Positions 27,488 through 36,300 of a DNA stretch of 64,000 nt are shown in pieces. The stretch covers positions 1-64,000 of the forward strand of contig QQNE01000003.1 of the NCBI GenBank assembly GCA_003402735.1, in the 5' to 3' direction. How positions within the stretch are numbered: position 1 is the first letter of the stretch; every line of letters begins with the position of its first letter. This DNA comes from Verrucomicrobiota bacterium. GTDB lineage: Bacteria; Verrucomicrobiota; Verrucomicrobiia; Verrucomicrobiales; DEV007. The notes below the pieces were generated by a model, which saw nothing but the letters and a program-made list of their open reading frames with translations, was not told the DNA's origin and did not search any database. The position numbers and the translations under genes were made by a program.

Positions 27488-27499
27488 TGACAGCTGTCA
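27488..27499. promoter_or_regulatory. 12-bp perfect palindrome (candidate operator)
   Basis: TGACAGCTGTCA is perfectly palindromic and lies 62 bp upstream of the lipoprotein start on the minus strand, in the 27427-27592 gap that otherwise holds no gene. The symmetry and position are compatible with a dimeric repressor site. No bound regulator can be named. A TTGACG hexamer nearby on the minus strand could be a -35 element but lacks a well-spaced -10. Confidence 0.35.
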
Positions 27500-27592
27500 G
27501 ATAGGCTGAGACGCCCGCTGTTGTCAAGCGAGTGGGAGAGGAGGCGCACCGTAGAGCGTTGGGTGCGTGGAAAAAACTTCAGGGAAGAGAGC

Positions 27593-27664
27593 TACACCCG
27601 ACAAGAATCGAACTTGTACCTTCGGTTCCGGAGACCGACGTCATATCCATTTGACTACGGGTGC
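27593..27664 (-). tRNA. tRNA-Arg (anticodon CCG)
   Basis: On the minus strand the sequence folds as a standard cloverleaf: acceptor arm GCACCCG pairing with CGGGTGT (one G-U at the first pair), D-stem GTCA/TGAC, anticodon stem TCGGT/ACCGA, and T-arm ACAAG-TTCGATT-CTTGT. The anticodon loop CTCCGGA gives anticodon CCG, which reads the arginine codon CGG. The discriminator is A and the 3' CCA is not encoded in the DNA. The tRNA starts 86 bp from the proB start, on the opposite strand. A run of six T in its 3' flank (27571-27576 on the plus strand as A) may help termination, but no clear stem precedes it. Confidence 0.95.
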
Positions 27665-27749
27665 GCAGCCTGCCCCGACGCGAACAACCCCGGGGCGGAT
27701 TGAAACACTACTTTACACGCGGCTTGAGGCAAGGGAATTTCCGGGCCTG

Positions 27750-28541
27750 ATGAAACCGAGTGGCAAACGAGTCGTGATCAAGGTAGGGACCGGCGTCTTG
27801 ACGCGCCAGGTGACGGCGGAATTGGATCACGCGGTGTTGAGCCGGTTGATCCAGGCCGTCTCGGACGTGGCCAAGGAGGGGCACCAAGTCCTGATGGTCA
27901 CCAGCGGTGCGGTGGGCGCGGGGCTGCACGCTTTTGAGCTCGTTCGACGGCCCCAGGACACGGGAATGCTGCAGGCCTGTGCCGCCGTGGGTCAGGCCCG
28001 GCTCATGCAGATTTACGACAGCGGTTTCCGGCAATACCATCTCAAGGTGGCTCAGTTGCTTCTGACCAACGAGGATTTCGAGGTGGACAAGCGGCGGGAG
28101 AACGTCCGCAACACCATCGACCATCTCTTCACCCGAAACGACATCGTCCCGATCATCAACGAGAACGATTCCGTGGCGATTTTTGAGTTGAAAACCGGCG
28201 ACAACGATCGGCTCTCCGCCCAAGTGGCCCGGCTTGTCGATGCGGATCTGCTCATCGTTTTCACGAGCGTCCCCGGGCTTTACCCCGACAATCGCAAGGA
28301 CGACCGCGACATCATTCGCGAGGTCAGGGACATCGAGTCCGTGGCTGGCTTTGTCAGTGGGGAGATCGGCAAGGGCTCCGTCGGCGGCATGGGGTCCAAA
28401 CTCCGTTGGGTGGCCCACGCCATCGACGGCGGAATCGAGGCGGTCATCGCGGATGGCAAACACCCGGAACAGCTGTCCGAAATCATTGCCGGTCAGGGAT
28501 TCTGCACCCGGTTCGTGGTGCCCAGCCCGCGAGGTGTGTGA
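27750..28541 (+). CDS. proB: Glutamate 5-kinase (short form without PUA domain)
   Basis: The product is a complete amino-acid-kinase domain of 263 residues: [13 protein letters not shown] at the N-terminus (phosphate-binding Lys), [10 protein letters not shown], and the glutamate/ATP region [18 protein letters not shown], with [12 protein letters not shown] near the end. It phosphorylates glutamate, the first step of proline synthesis. E. coli ProB has a C-terminal PUA domain of about 100 residues; here the gene ends after the kinase, which occurs in many bacteria and may change proline feedback. The start is the ATG at 27750; upstream codons of the same frame run through the antisense of the tRNA and are not coding. 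proA follows 60 bp downstream. Confidence 0.93.
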   Translation: MKPSGKRVVIKVGTGVLTRQVTAELDHAVLSRLIQAVSDVAKEGHQVLMVTSGAVGAGLHAFELVRRPQDTGMLQACAAVGQARLMQIYDSGFRQYHLKVAQLLLTNEDFEVDKRRENVRNTIDHLFTRNDIVPIINENDSVAIFELKTGDNDRLSAQVARLVDADLLIVFTSVPGLYPDNRKDDRDIIREVRDIESVAGFVSGEIGKGSVGGMGSKLRWVAHAIDGGIEAVIADGKHPEQLSEIIAGQGFCTRFVVPSPRGV

Positions 28542-28601
28542 GCTCCGGCAGATGCACTTTCCGGCGACAGGCGCGACGAATCTGACGTATCCTGCCCCAT
28601 C

Positions 28602-29861
28602 ATGTCTGATCTGAAAGGCGAAATCCTCCGTCTCGGCCAGCAGGCCAAGAAAGCCGCGCTCGAGCTCGGCAAACTTTCCGCCGCTGACAAAAACCGCATC
28701 CTTCTCGCCATGGCGGATCAAATCGAGGCCGAGGGTGCGGAGATTCTCGCCGCGAACGCCCGCGACATCGGAGCCGCCGAAGCCAAGGGTTTGTCTGCGG
28801 CCATGGTGGACCGTCTGCTCCTCAATCCGAAGCGATTCGCCGCCATGGTCGGAGGCGTGCGCAAGGTGGCCGGGCTGCCGGATCCGGTGGGGGAAATTCT
28901 CGATGATTGGACCCGGCCCAACGGGCTGCGCATTGTCAAGAAACGGGTGCCCATCGGAACCATCGGGATCATTTACGAGTCGCGCCCCAACGTGACCAGT
29001 GATGCCGCCGTGCTCTGCTTCAAGAGCGGCAACGCCACCATCTTGCGGGGTGGGTCGGAGGCCTTTCATTCGAATCAAGCGATCGCCGCCGCGATGGCCC
29101 GGGGCGGACGGGCGGCCGGAATGCCGGAGCACGCCATCCAGATGGTTCCGTTCACCGACCGGGAGAGCGTCCGTCACCTGGCGGAGATGGACGCGTATCT
29201 CGACCTGATCATCCCGCGCGGCGGCAAGGGGCTCATCGAAACCGTCGTTTCCTTGGCGCGCATGCCGGTGATCAAGCACTACGATGGCATTTGCCACCTC
29301 TTTGTCGATGCCTCCGCCGATCTGGCCCTGGCCACGGAAATCTGCCTCGATGCCAAGTGCGCCAAACCCTCGGCCTGCAACGCCTTGGAAACGTTGTTGG
29401 TGCATGAGGCGGTGGCCGCGGACTTTCTTCCGAAAGTCGCCGCCGCCTTGACAGCCTGGGGGGTGGAGTTGCGCGGGGATGCCCGGACCCGAGATCTTCT
29501 TCCCGAAGCCAAGGAAGCCACGGAGGAAGATTGGGTCACCGAGTATCTCGATCTGATCCTCGCGGTCAAGGTCGTGCCCGGGCTCGACGCCGCCATCGAC
29601 CACATCAACACCTTCGGATCGCGGCATAGCGACGGGATTGTGACGGGCGCGGAAGCGAATGCGAACCGTTTCCTTGCCGAGGTCGATTCCGCCACGGTTT
29701 ATGTGAATGCCTCCACGAGATTCACGGACGGGGAAGAATTTGGCTTTGGGGCGGAAATCGGGATCAGCACGGACAAACTTCACGCCCGGGGCCCGATGGG
29801 ATTGGTGGAGCTGACCAGTTACAAATATCTGCTTTACGGGAATGGGCAGGTGCGCGGGTGA
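28602..29861 (+). CDS. proA: Glutamate-5-semialdehyde dehydrogenase
   Basis: This 419-residue aldehyde dehydrogenase-fold protein reduces glutamyl-5-phosphate with NADPH, the second step of proline synthesis. Family landmarks are the N-terminal QQAKKAALELGKLS, the cofactor-region ESRPNVTSDAA and LIIPRGGKGLI, and the catalytic cysteine Cys259 in AKPSACNALETLL. Length matches ProA (about 417). The ATG at 28602 is followed at once by MSDLKGEIL and is a standard start. It forms an operon with proB. Its last 28 bp overlap the convergent pseudouridine synthase gene. Confidence 0.96.
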   Translation: MSDLKGEILRLGQQAKKAALELGKLSAADKNRILLAMADQIEAEGAEILAANARDIGAAEAKGLSAAMVDRLLLNPKRFAAMVGGVRKVAGLPDPVGEILDDWTRPNGLRIVKKRVPIGTIGIIYESRPNVTSDAAVLCFKSGNATILRGGSEAFHSNQAIAAAMARGGRAAGMPEHAIQMVPFTDRESVRHLAEMDAYLDLIIPRGGKGLIETVVSLARMPVIKHYDGICHLFVDASADLALATEICLDAKCAKPSACNALETLLVHEAVAADFLPKVAAALTAWGVELRGDARTRDLLPEAKEATEEDWVTEYLDLILAVKVVPGLDAAIDHINTFGSRHSDGIVTGAEANANRFLAEVDSATVYVNASTRFTDGEEFGFGAEIGISTDKLHARGPMGLVELTSYKYLLYGNGQVRG

Positions 29862-30568
29862 GAGGGCGCGGGGTGTGTGACGAGGAGCACCTCTTCCGGC
29901 GTCATTTCCCGCCACTGACCGGCCTGGAGATCTTCCGGGAGATCGAGGCGTCCGATGCGCACGCGGTGCAAGCTGATCACTCGGTTTCCAACGCGTCTGA
30001 ACATGCGCTTGATCTGGTGATGGCGCCCTTCTTCCAGGGTGACGCGGGCGGTGCGTTCCCCGAGGATTTCCAGTTGGGCCGGGAGCGTGAAAGCGTTTTC
30101 TGTGGGGAACCAGAAGCCCTGGGCAAAAGCAGTCACCGCCTCTTCCATCACCGGGGCGGCGGTTTCCACCAGATAGACCTTTGGCACCTTGTTCTCCGCG
30201 GACAGAATGCGTTTGGACCATCGCCCGTCATTGGTGAGGAGGATCAGGCCGGTGGAGGCACGGTCCAGCCGACCCACGAGGTGGAGTCCTTCCCGTTCCG
30301 GGGCATCGATCAGGTCCAGGACCGTGCGATGCACCGGGTCTGACGTGGCGCTGAGGAGGCCAGCCGACTTGTGGCAGATCAGGTAACGGGCCCGCTCCGG
30401 CTCCTGGATCCGGGCTTGGTCCAACATCACCTCTCGGAAGCGATCGACCTCAAGCTCCCGATCTCTGACCACCACGCCATCGACCCGCACCCGTCCCGCC
30501 GCAAGCGCTCTCCGCGCGGCTGCCCGGCCCATCCGCCGATGCCGGGTGAGAAGACGGTCGAGTTTCAT
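29834..30568 (-). CDS. Pseudouridine synthase, RsuA/RluB/E/F family
   Basis: The 244-residue protein has an N-terminal S4 RNA-binding domain (MKLDRLLTRHRRMGRAAARR, residues 1-50) and a RsuA-type catalytic domain with GRLDRASTGLILLTNDG, where Asp102 is the nucleophile, and the late motif GRHHQIKRMFRRVGNRV. It converts a uridine in rRNA to pseudouridine. Size and S4 fusion fit RsuA (16S) or RluB (23S); the choice needs comparison. It is downstream of alaS in the same direction with a 24-bp gap, so probably co-transcribed. The 3' end overlaps proA. Confidence 0.9.
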   Translation of the reverse strand: MKLDRLLTRHRRMGRAAARRALAAGRVRVDGVVVRDRELEVDRFREVMLDQARIQEPERARYLICHKSAGLLSATSDPVHRTVLDLIDAPEREGLHLVGRLDRASTGLILLTNDGRWSKRILSAENKVPKVYLVETAAPVMEEAVTAFAQGFWFPTENAFTLPAQLEILGERTARVTLEEGRHHQIKRMFRRVGNRVISLHRVRIGRLDLPEDLQAGQWREMTPEEVLLVTHPAPSHPRTCPFP

Positions 30569-30592
30569 GGGACCGCGCCCCGGAAAGGCTCC

Positions 30593-33430
30593 TCAGCTCC
30601 TGGCCAACTGGCGGCGCGCCGCGTCGAGCAGTTCTCCGACCTTCCCGGGCTCCGTGCCCGCTCCACGCGCCAGTTCCGGTTTGCCGCCGCCGCGCCCGCC
30701 CACGATGGGGGCGAGTTCCTTCATGAGATCCCCGGCACTGGCTTCCCGGGTGCGGGACGGATCGACCGAGATGCCGATGTGCACCTTGTTTTCATCCGGC
30801 TCCACGGCGGTCAGGATGGCGACCCCGGGAAACTGCCGTTTCTTGAGGCTGGTGAGGGCTTCGAGGACCAACTCGGCATCGCCATCCCCGAAGTGGTGAA
30901 TGATGGAGGGGAGAGAAGATTTTTGAGTTTCGGCCTGGGATACCAATTCGCTGAGCACCGAATCCGCCTGGGCGGCCCGGTCTTTGGCGTCGCGCTTCTG
31001 GATCTTTTTGCGGAGATCGATCACGCGATCGCGGAGGGCATCGCGGGTGGCGCGCAGTTCTCCGAGTGCGAGGGTCACGGCGGGCATGTCCCTGGCCTGG
31101 AGAAACTCGGTCCGGGGCGTTTCGATGGCGACCGGAGCGGATGACTTTTCTCCGAGGTCACCGGCAAGGGTGGCGGCTTGCGTGGTCAATTCTCCGATTT
31201 CCTTGCGGAGCGCGGCGAAGGATTCCGCGAGGTAGGCCTTGGCGGCCCGGCCGCAGAGGGCTTCAATGCGTCGGATCCCGGCGGCGACGGCGCCCTCGGA
31301 CTTGATGATGCATGGGCCGATGGCTTGGGTGTTGCGGACGTGGGTGCCGCCGCAAAGTTCCATCGAATAACCGTTGAGCTGGGAGCGCGCCCCGCCGATC
31401 TGAACCACGCGGACGACGTCCCCGTATTTGTCGCCGAAGAATTGCATGATGTCGGTCCTGCCCTGGATCTGCTTGTGCGGCACCTCGGCCCAGGAGACCG
31501 GTTCTGCGGCCGCGACCCGTTCATTGACCGCCTGCTCAACGGCGGCGATTTGTCCGGCGGTCAGGGCCTTGCTGTTGAAGTCGAAACGGAGACGTTCCGG
31601 AGCCACAAAGGATCCCTGTTGGACGGCGTCGCGGTCGACGTTTTCGTGGAGGGCCCAATGCAGCAGGTGGGTGGCGGTGTGGTGGGCCTCGATGTCGCGC
31701 CGCCGCATTTGGTCGACCCGGAGGCGGACCTTCGCGCCAGAGGTGAGGCCTTTGGGGCGGCGACCCAGGTGCAGGCAGATCGCTTCCCCGGCCATGGTGG
31801 CGGTGGCCACGGGGATGCGCTGCCGGTTGAAGATGAGGACGCCGGTATCGCCTACCTGACCGCCTTTTTCGATGTAGAACGGGCTCTGATCGACAATGGC
31901 CACGAGGCTCTCGCCGTCTTCGATCAGTTCCAGAACGGTGGCGATGATCTCATCTTTGTCGTAGCCGACAAATTTGGAGACGACGTCGGACTCGATCTTG
32001 ACGGCGGAGACGATCTGTGAGGTTTGGCCCTCCGCTCCGGTGTGTTTGTGTTTTTCGATGAGGGCTTCGACCTGGGCTTGATCGGTGGCGAGGCCGCGTT
32101 CGGTGAGCATGAGCCCGGTGAGGTCGAGCGGGAACCCGTAGGTTTCCCAGAGCTTCACCACCATGTCCGGCGGGAAAGCGGTTTTGGCGGCCTGGGCCCG
32201 GGAGGCGGCGTCGTCGAAAAATTTCAGGCCACGGTCAAGGGTGCGGTTGAAGAGGTTCTCCTCCGCGCCCAGCGTCTCCACGACGGTGGCCTGTTGGACG
32301 CGCAGCTCGGGGAAGGCGTTGCCGAAGTGTTCCACGAGGACGGGAACGAGTTTGGGCAGGAACGGTTCGCCCTCGCCCAACCCGAGCTGACGGCCGAAGC
32401 GGACAGCGCGGCGGAGGATGCCGCGGAGGACATAATTGCGGCCCTTGTTTCCAGGGAGAATGCCGTCGGCGATGGAGAACGAAAGCGTGCGGATGTGGTC
32501 GCCGATGACCCGGAAAGCGACGTCCGTCTGTTCCTGATCGCTCAAACCGGTGCGAGAGGCGGGAACGGTGGCGGTGTATTTGCGGCCGGTGAGTTCCGTG
32601 AGTTTGGCGAATATGGGGGCGAAGACATCGGTGTCGTAGTTGGAGGCGAGCTTGCGGAAGTCTTTGAACCCATTGGTGCATTGCATGATGGAACAGGCGC
32701 GCTCAAAGCCCATGCCGGTGTCGACATGTTTGGCCGGAAGGGGCCGGTAGGTGCCGTCCTCGTCCCGATTGAACTGGATGAAGACGAGGTTCCAGATTTC
32801 GATGCAACGGGGATCGCTGGCGTTGACCAGCTTGCCCTTGGTGTCGCCCTTGGGGGTGAGATCGACATGGAGTTCGGAACATGGACCGCAAGGACCGGTA
32901 TCGCCCATGGCCCAGAAGTTGTCTTTCACGTTGCCGTTGACGATGTGGACTTTGGGGTCGAGGCCGGCCTTGGTGAAGAGGCGGGCCCAGTGGTCATAGG
33001 CTTCCTGGTCGAACTCGGAGGGGTCGCCCGGCCCGGGCTTGTAGACGGTGGTGTAGAGACGATTCGCGGGAAAGCCCCAGGTATCGACCACCAGTTCCCA
33101 GGCCCACTTGATGGCCTCGGCCTTGAAGTAATCTCCGAACGACCAGTTCCCCAACATCTCGAAAAGGGTGTGGTGGTAGGTGTCGTAACCGACATCCTCA
33201 AGGTCGTTGTGTTTGCCGCCGGCCCGGATGCATTTTTGGGTGTCGGCGGACCGGGGCGGGTTGTAGGGGGCTTTTTCGGTGCCGAGGAAATACGGGACGA
33301 ATTGGTTCATCCCGGCGTTGGTGAACAAAAGATTGGGGCTGGTCGGCATCAGCGAGGCTGAGGGGACGATGGTGTGGCCTCTCGCCTGGAAGAAATCGAG
33401 GAAGGATTGACGCAATTCGTTGGCGGTCAT
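30593..33430 (-). CDS. alaS: Alanyl-tRNA synthetase
   Basis: The ATG at 33428-33430 gives 945 residues beginning MTANELRQSFLDFFQARGH, the standard AlaRS N-terminus. Class II motifs, the editing-domain zinc histidines in HHTATHLLHWAL, the zinc cysteine/histidine of ELCGGTHVRNT and the C-Ala domain with VGGRGGGKPELARGAG are all present, so charging, editing and C-terminal tRNA-binding parts look complete. It charges alanine on tRNA-Ala. It is somewhat longer than E. coli AlaRS (876), the excess being spread over loops. Upstream codons in the same frame are not preserved. It leads an operon with the pseudouridine synthase and is divergent from the proline-rich protein gene, with 161 bp between them. 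Confidence 0.97.
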   Translation of the reverse strand: MTANELRQSFLDFFQARGHTIVPSASLMPTSPNLLFTNAGMNQFVPYFLGTEKAPYNPPRSADTQKCIRAGGKHNDLEDVGYDTYHHTLFEMLGNWSFGDYFKAEAIKWAWELVVDTWGFPANRLYTTVYKPGPGDPSEFDQEAYDHWARLFTKAGLDPKVHIVNGNVKDNFWAMGDTGPCGPCSELHVDLTPKGDTKGKLVNASDPRCIEIWNLVFIQFNRDEDGTYRPLPAKHVDTGMGFERACSIMQCTNGFKDFRKLASNYDTDVFAPIFAKLTELTGRKYTATVPASRTGLSDQEQTDVAFRVIGDHIRTLSFSIADGILPGNKGRNYVLRGILRRAVRFGRQLGLGEGEPFLPKLVPVLVEHFGNAFPELRVQQATVVETLGAEENLFNRTLDRGLKFFDDAASRAQAAKTAFPPDMVVKLWETYGFPLDLTGLMLTERGLATDQAQVEALIEKHKHTGAEGQTSQIVSAVKIESDVVSKFVGYDKDEIIATVLELIEDGESLVAIVDQSPFYIEKGGQVGDTGVLIFNRQRIPVATATMAGEAICLHLGRRPKGLTSGAKVRLRVDQMRRRDIEAHHTATHLLHWALHENVDRDAVQQGSFVAPERLRFDFNSKALTAGQIAAVEQAVNERVAAAEPVSWAEVPHKQIQGRTDIMQFFGDKYGDVVRVVQIGGARSQLNGYSMELCGGTHVRNTQAIGPCIIKSEGAVAAGIRRIEALCGRAAKAYLAESFAALRKEIGELTTQAATLAGDLGEKSSAPVAIETPRTEFLQARDMPAVTLALGELRATRDALRDRVIDLRKKIQKRDAKDRAAQADSVLSELVSQAETQKSSLPSIIHHFGDGDAELVLEALTSLKKRQFPGVAILTAVEPDENKVHIGISVDPSRTREASAGDLMKELAPIVGGRGGGKPELARGAGTEPGKVGELLDAARRQLARS

Positions 33431-33591
33431 GGACGGGCGATTGGGTAAAGAAGGGGTGATTCCGTTCGGGGAGCGGTATTTCGGTCTTTCTGAGCCAAGA
33501 ATCAACCGTCAACCATCAAGAAGAGCGCAAGGAGGCCCTTGCCCAAACATCTGGTAGAGACGATAGTATCAAGCCTCAGCTGAACAATCCC

Positions 33592-34929
33592 ATGATTGGA
33601 AGGGTCATAAACTCCGTGCGAACGCCTTTTTCACCTCCTTCTCTCCGCTTGGCGGCTCTCGCCTGCCTCGGTCTTGCGGCCTGGCCGGGCACCGGCATGG
33701 TGCTGGCGCAGCAGAGCGGGTTCCAGACGGACGGCACCCCGATTTACCAGGCGCTGCCCGTGCCTCCCAACGGAGTGGCCCCGGTGATGCCTGTGGCGCC
33801 CGGTCAAGGCAGCGGGCCTGCCACGGCGGCGAACCCCGACTATCCACAGGTGGTGTATCCGCCGATTTATTCTCCCGAACCGGTGCCGTCGCGTCCGCCT
33901 CGGGCCATGCCGGTTCCGGAAAAAAAAGGAAAATTTGGCCTGTTCGGCAAGCGGAAGGACAAGGATCGTGGGGAAACCTACGCTCCGGCGCAACGGCAGG
34001 TGGATTCGGAAACTGCCAGGGTTTATCCTGATCCGTCCACCGTTTCCGCCCAAGGTCAGATGCAGCCCAGGCCCGGTGATGATCCCAATTTTGCACCTGG
34101 AATGGTTCCGTCTCCGGCAGATCCTTATGGCCGCGTTGTAACCCCGGGGACCGCGCCCCAGCCGGGCATGCAGCCCCGTCCCTCCTTGGACAGTCGGTAT
34201 CCGGTTTACACCACGCAACCGGCCGTTCCTCCGGCCAACCCCGGGTCCGGGCTGGCCACCAGCACGCTGCCGCCTCTCCCGGATTCCCCGACGTCGATGC
34301 CGTCCGCCAGCCAAACGGCCCCGGTCGGCGGTTTCGTTCCGCCGGAACCGTATCCGACTTCCGGGGCCGGCGTGGCGCAAGCTCCCACCGGTCCTTCCAT
34401 GCCCGGTCCTGAGGCCCCGATCTTTCGTCGCGAACCCGTTCTGGAGCCGGCCCCGGCCCCTTCTCCGTCCGGTTCTGAACCCGTTCTGGTTCCCGCGACC
34501 GGTCCAGGCCCAAGCGTGACCGGGTCAGACGCACCGATTTTCCGACACCCCTCTCCCAACCCTCCCGCGGTGAACCCTCCGGCCCCCACGGCGCCGCCTT
34601 CGAACCAAGTGGCTTCCACCGGAGCTACCGGGACCCGTTGGGAGACGACCGGGGCCGATGGAACCTCCCCTGGACAAAGCAGAACCGGTTTGGCTGGGTC
34701 GGTCGGATCGCTCCCGGCCCCGAAAAATGACAGCCCGGCCCCGCCCAAGCCGGAGTCCGGTGAGTTTGCGAACCTTCCCTTCGCCAAGCCCGTCCCCGGG
34801 AAAGTCGGGTTTGTGACCTTGTCCACCTATGGCGGAGAAATCGACGTCCGTGGGATTGCGCCCGGCACACCGGTGGAGATTCCGGATCCTTCGGACAGCA
34901 ACAAGACCATTCAGTTCCGGGTTCCCTGA
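33592..34929 (+). CDS. Secreted proline-rich low-complexity protein, unknown function
   Basis: The 445-residue protein has a signal peptide (about residues 1-39, ending ...GMVLAQQ) and then a long Pro/Ala/Ser/Gly-rich region with few aromatic or charged residues, apart from one basic patch KKGKFGLFGKRKDKDRG near 110-126. A short degenerate repeat occurs: EAPIFRREP and DAPIFRHPS, about 40 residues apart. The last 45 residues are more ordinary and beta-like (VGFVTLSTYGGEIDVRGIAP), perhaps a small folded anchor or interaction domain. It is likely an extended envelope or surface protein. No family is recognised. The start ATG follows a divergent promoter region shared with alaS. Confidence 0.62.
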   Translation: MIGRVINSVRTPFSPPSLRLAALACLGLAAWPGTGMVLAQQSGFQTDGTPIYQALPVPPNGVAPVMPVAPGQGSGPATAANPDYPQVVYPPIYSPEPVPSRPPRAMPVPEKKGKFGLFGKRKDKDRGETYAPAQRQVDSETARVYPDPSTVSAQGQMQPRPGDDPNFAPGMVPSPADPYGRVVTPGTAPQPGMQPRPSLDSRYPVYTTQPAVPPANPGSGLATSTLPPLPDSPTSMPSASQTAPVGGFVPPEPYPTSGAGVAQAPTGPSMPGPEAPIFRREPVLEPAPAPSPSGSEPVLVPATGPGPSVTGSDAPIFRHPSPNPPAVNPPAPTAPPSNQVASTGATGTRWETTGADGTSPGQSRTGLAGSVGSLPAPKNDSPAPPKPESGEFANLPFAKPVPGKVGFVTLSTYGGEIDVRGIAPGTPVEIPDPSDSNKTIQFRVP

Positions 34930-34941
34930 TCCGGGTTCATC

Positions 34942-35514
34942 TCATTGTGCGATCAGGCTGCGCACGGCGAGGATCACCACCAGCCATCCCACCAGGAAGA
35001 CGCCAATGGCGGTCGCTGCGGTGATCCACGGGCCGAGAGAGCGTTCGGCGGATGGGTTTCTGGGGACAGCTTCAGGCGACGGCCCCGGCGCGGAGGTTGT
35101 CGGTTCCGTCCGGGCTGACCGCAGGCCGTAGCGGGTTTCGAGGTCTGGATCCCGGTAAACCGGTTGGAGTTCGACGCCGCGTTGGTAATAGGCTTGAGCG
35201 GCTGCCTGATCTCCGAGGCGCAGGGCGGTGTCCGCCATGGCCAAGTGAGCGATGGCAGAGGTGGGATGCTTCTGGAGCCAGTCGTGGAGCAGTTGCACGG
35301 CTTTGGCCGGTTGCGTTTGCGCAAGGATTTCTGCGCATTGCAGAGTTTCGGGCTCCGTCTCCGGCGGGTTGGGGGCGGAGTCGAGGATGGTGATCGATTC
35401 CCCGGCGCGGCCTTCGGCGGCGAGCGTGGCTGCGGCGGAGAGGCGGAGTTCCCAGTTGTCTGGGTCGAGGAGCAGGCGCTCGATGATTTGCTGACCGGTG
35501 GGTTTACTTTCCAT
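34942..35514 (-). CDS. TPR-repeat membrane-anchored protein
   Basis: From the ATG at 35512-35514 the protein has 190 residues: two or three tetratricopeptide-like helical repeats (about 15-120, for example KAVQLLHDWLQKHPTSAIAH and AAQAYYQRGVELQP), a Pro/Ser-rich linker, and a single C-terminal membrane helix (about 160-185). It is therefore a tail-anchored TPR adaptor, facing the cytoplasm if the tail inserts in the usual way. Function is unknown. Its start lies inside the end of the upstream SanA-like gene (11-bp overlap), so the two are translated together. Confidence 0.72.
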   Translation of the reverse strand: MESKPTGQQIIERLLLDPDNWELRLSAAATLAAEGRAGESITILDSAPNPPETEPETLQCAEILAQTQPAKAVQLLHDWLQKHPTSAIAHLAMADTALRLGDQAAAQAYYQRGVELQPVYRDPDLETRYGLRSARTEPTTSAPGPSPEAVPRNPSAERSLGPWITAATAIGVFLVGWLVVILAVRSLIAQ

Positions 35515-36196
35515 GGGGAGGGGCCGGGTGAGCGGTGAGCTGGCGGGGACGGCTGCGTTCGCGCGGTTGAGTGCCGAAGAGATACACATCGAGGACGGCT
35601 TTGACCCGGGCGAAGACTTCCCGGAACCGGCTCCTGAAAGAGAGTGAGGGGTCGACCTGAGCGGCGGCGAATCCGATGGCGTCGTGTCCGTGGTGGCGGG
35701 CCAGAAACACCGCGCGATTGATGTGAAAGTCGTCGGTGATCAGGGTGTAACGGGTCTCACCGAAAACTTCGGCGACGCGGACCACGGAGTCGAGAGTTCG
35801 GAACCCGGAGCGATCTGGCGTGATGGCGTTGGCGGGGACGCCGAGGCTGACCAGGGCGGACATCATGTCCGACGGTTCATCGTAGTAGCGGGAGTTCTGG
35901 GCGCCGCTGACGATGATGTGGCGGATGCGGCCGGCCTTGAAGAGGCGGGAGGTTGCTTCCATGCGGGTTTGGAAGTGGAGGTTGGGGCGGTTGGGCGCGA
36001 TATTTTTTGACGTGCCGAGGACGACGCCGACGGCGGTGGGCGGCAAATCATCGATCGAGGAATAGACATGGGGCCGGGTTTCCCAGAGGACCCAGCCGTT
36101 GCAGGCGACAGTGAACAGCGTGGCGAGGAGCGGCGGAATGATGAGCGCCGCCAGCAGCCATCGAAGCCACGGGTGAGTCCGTTGCGTTTCCTTCAT
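35504..36196 (-). CDS. SanA/YdcF-like DUF218 protein
   Basis: The ATG at 36194-36196 gives 230 residues with one N-terminal membrane helix (about residues 12-37) and a DUF218 domain: AVGVVLGTSKNI, HIIVSGAQNSRYYDEPSDM and LDSVVRVAEVFGETRYTLITDDFH are characteristic. E. coli SanA of this type contributes to envelope barrier function (vancomycin resistance at high temperature); the biochemical activity is not known. The C-terminal 20 residues are Arg/Pro-rich. It overlaps the TPR gene by 11 bp and is divergent from the ABC transporter gene 104 bp away. Confidence 0.85.
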   Translation of the reverse strand: MKETQRTHPWLRWLLAALIIPPLLATLFTVACNGWVLWETRPHVYSSIDDLPPTAVGVVLGTSKNIAPNRPNLHFQTRMEATSRLFKAGRIRHIIVSGAQNSRYYDEPSDMMSALVSLGVPANAITPDRSGFRTLDSVVRVAEVFGETRYTLITDDFHINRAVFLARHHGHDAIGFAAAQVDPSLSFRSRFREVFARVKAVLDVYLFGTQPRERSRPRQLTAHPAPPHGK

Positions 36197-36300
36197 GCTC
36201 CGTGTGAGACGTCGGCCGCGGTTGTGGCGTGGCCTATCTGGCACAAAGATCACTTGCATGGAATCGATACGGTGTCATGCGCATTCCTGTCCGGCACTGC

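Noticed and set aside
27708..30221. An 837-codon minus-strand frame over proB and proA
   Set aside because: Antisense of two well-defined genes; no motifs in the translation.
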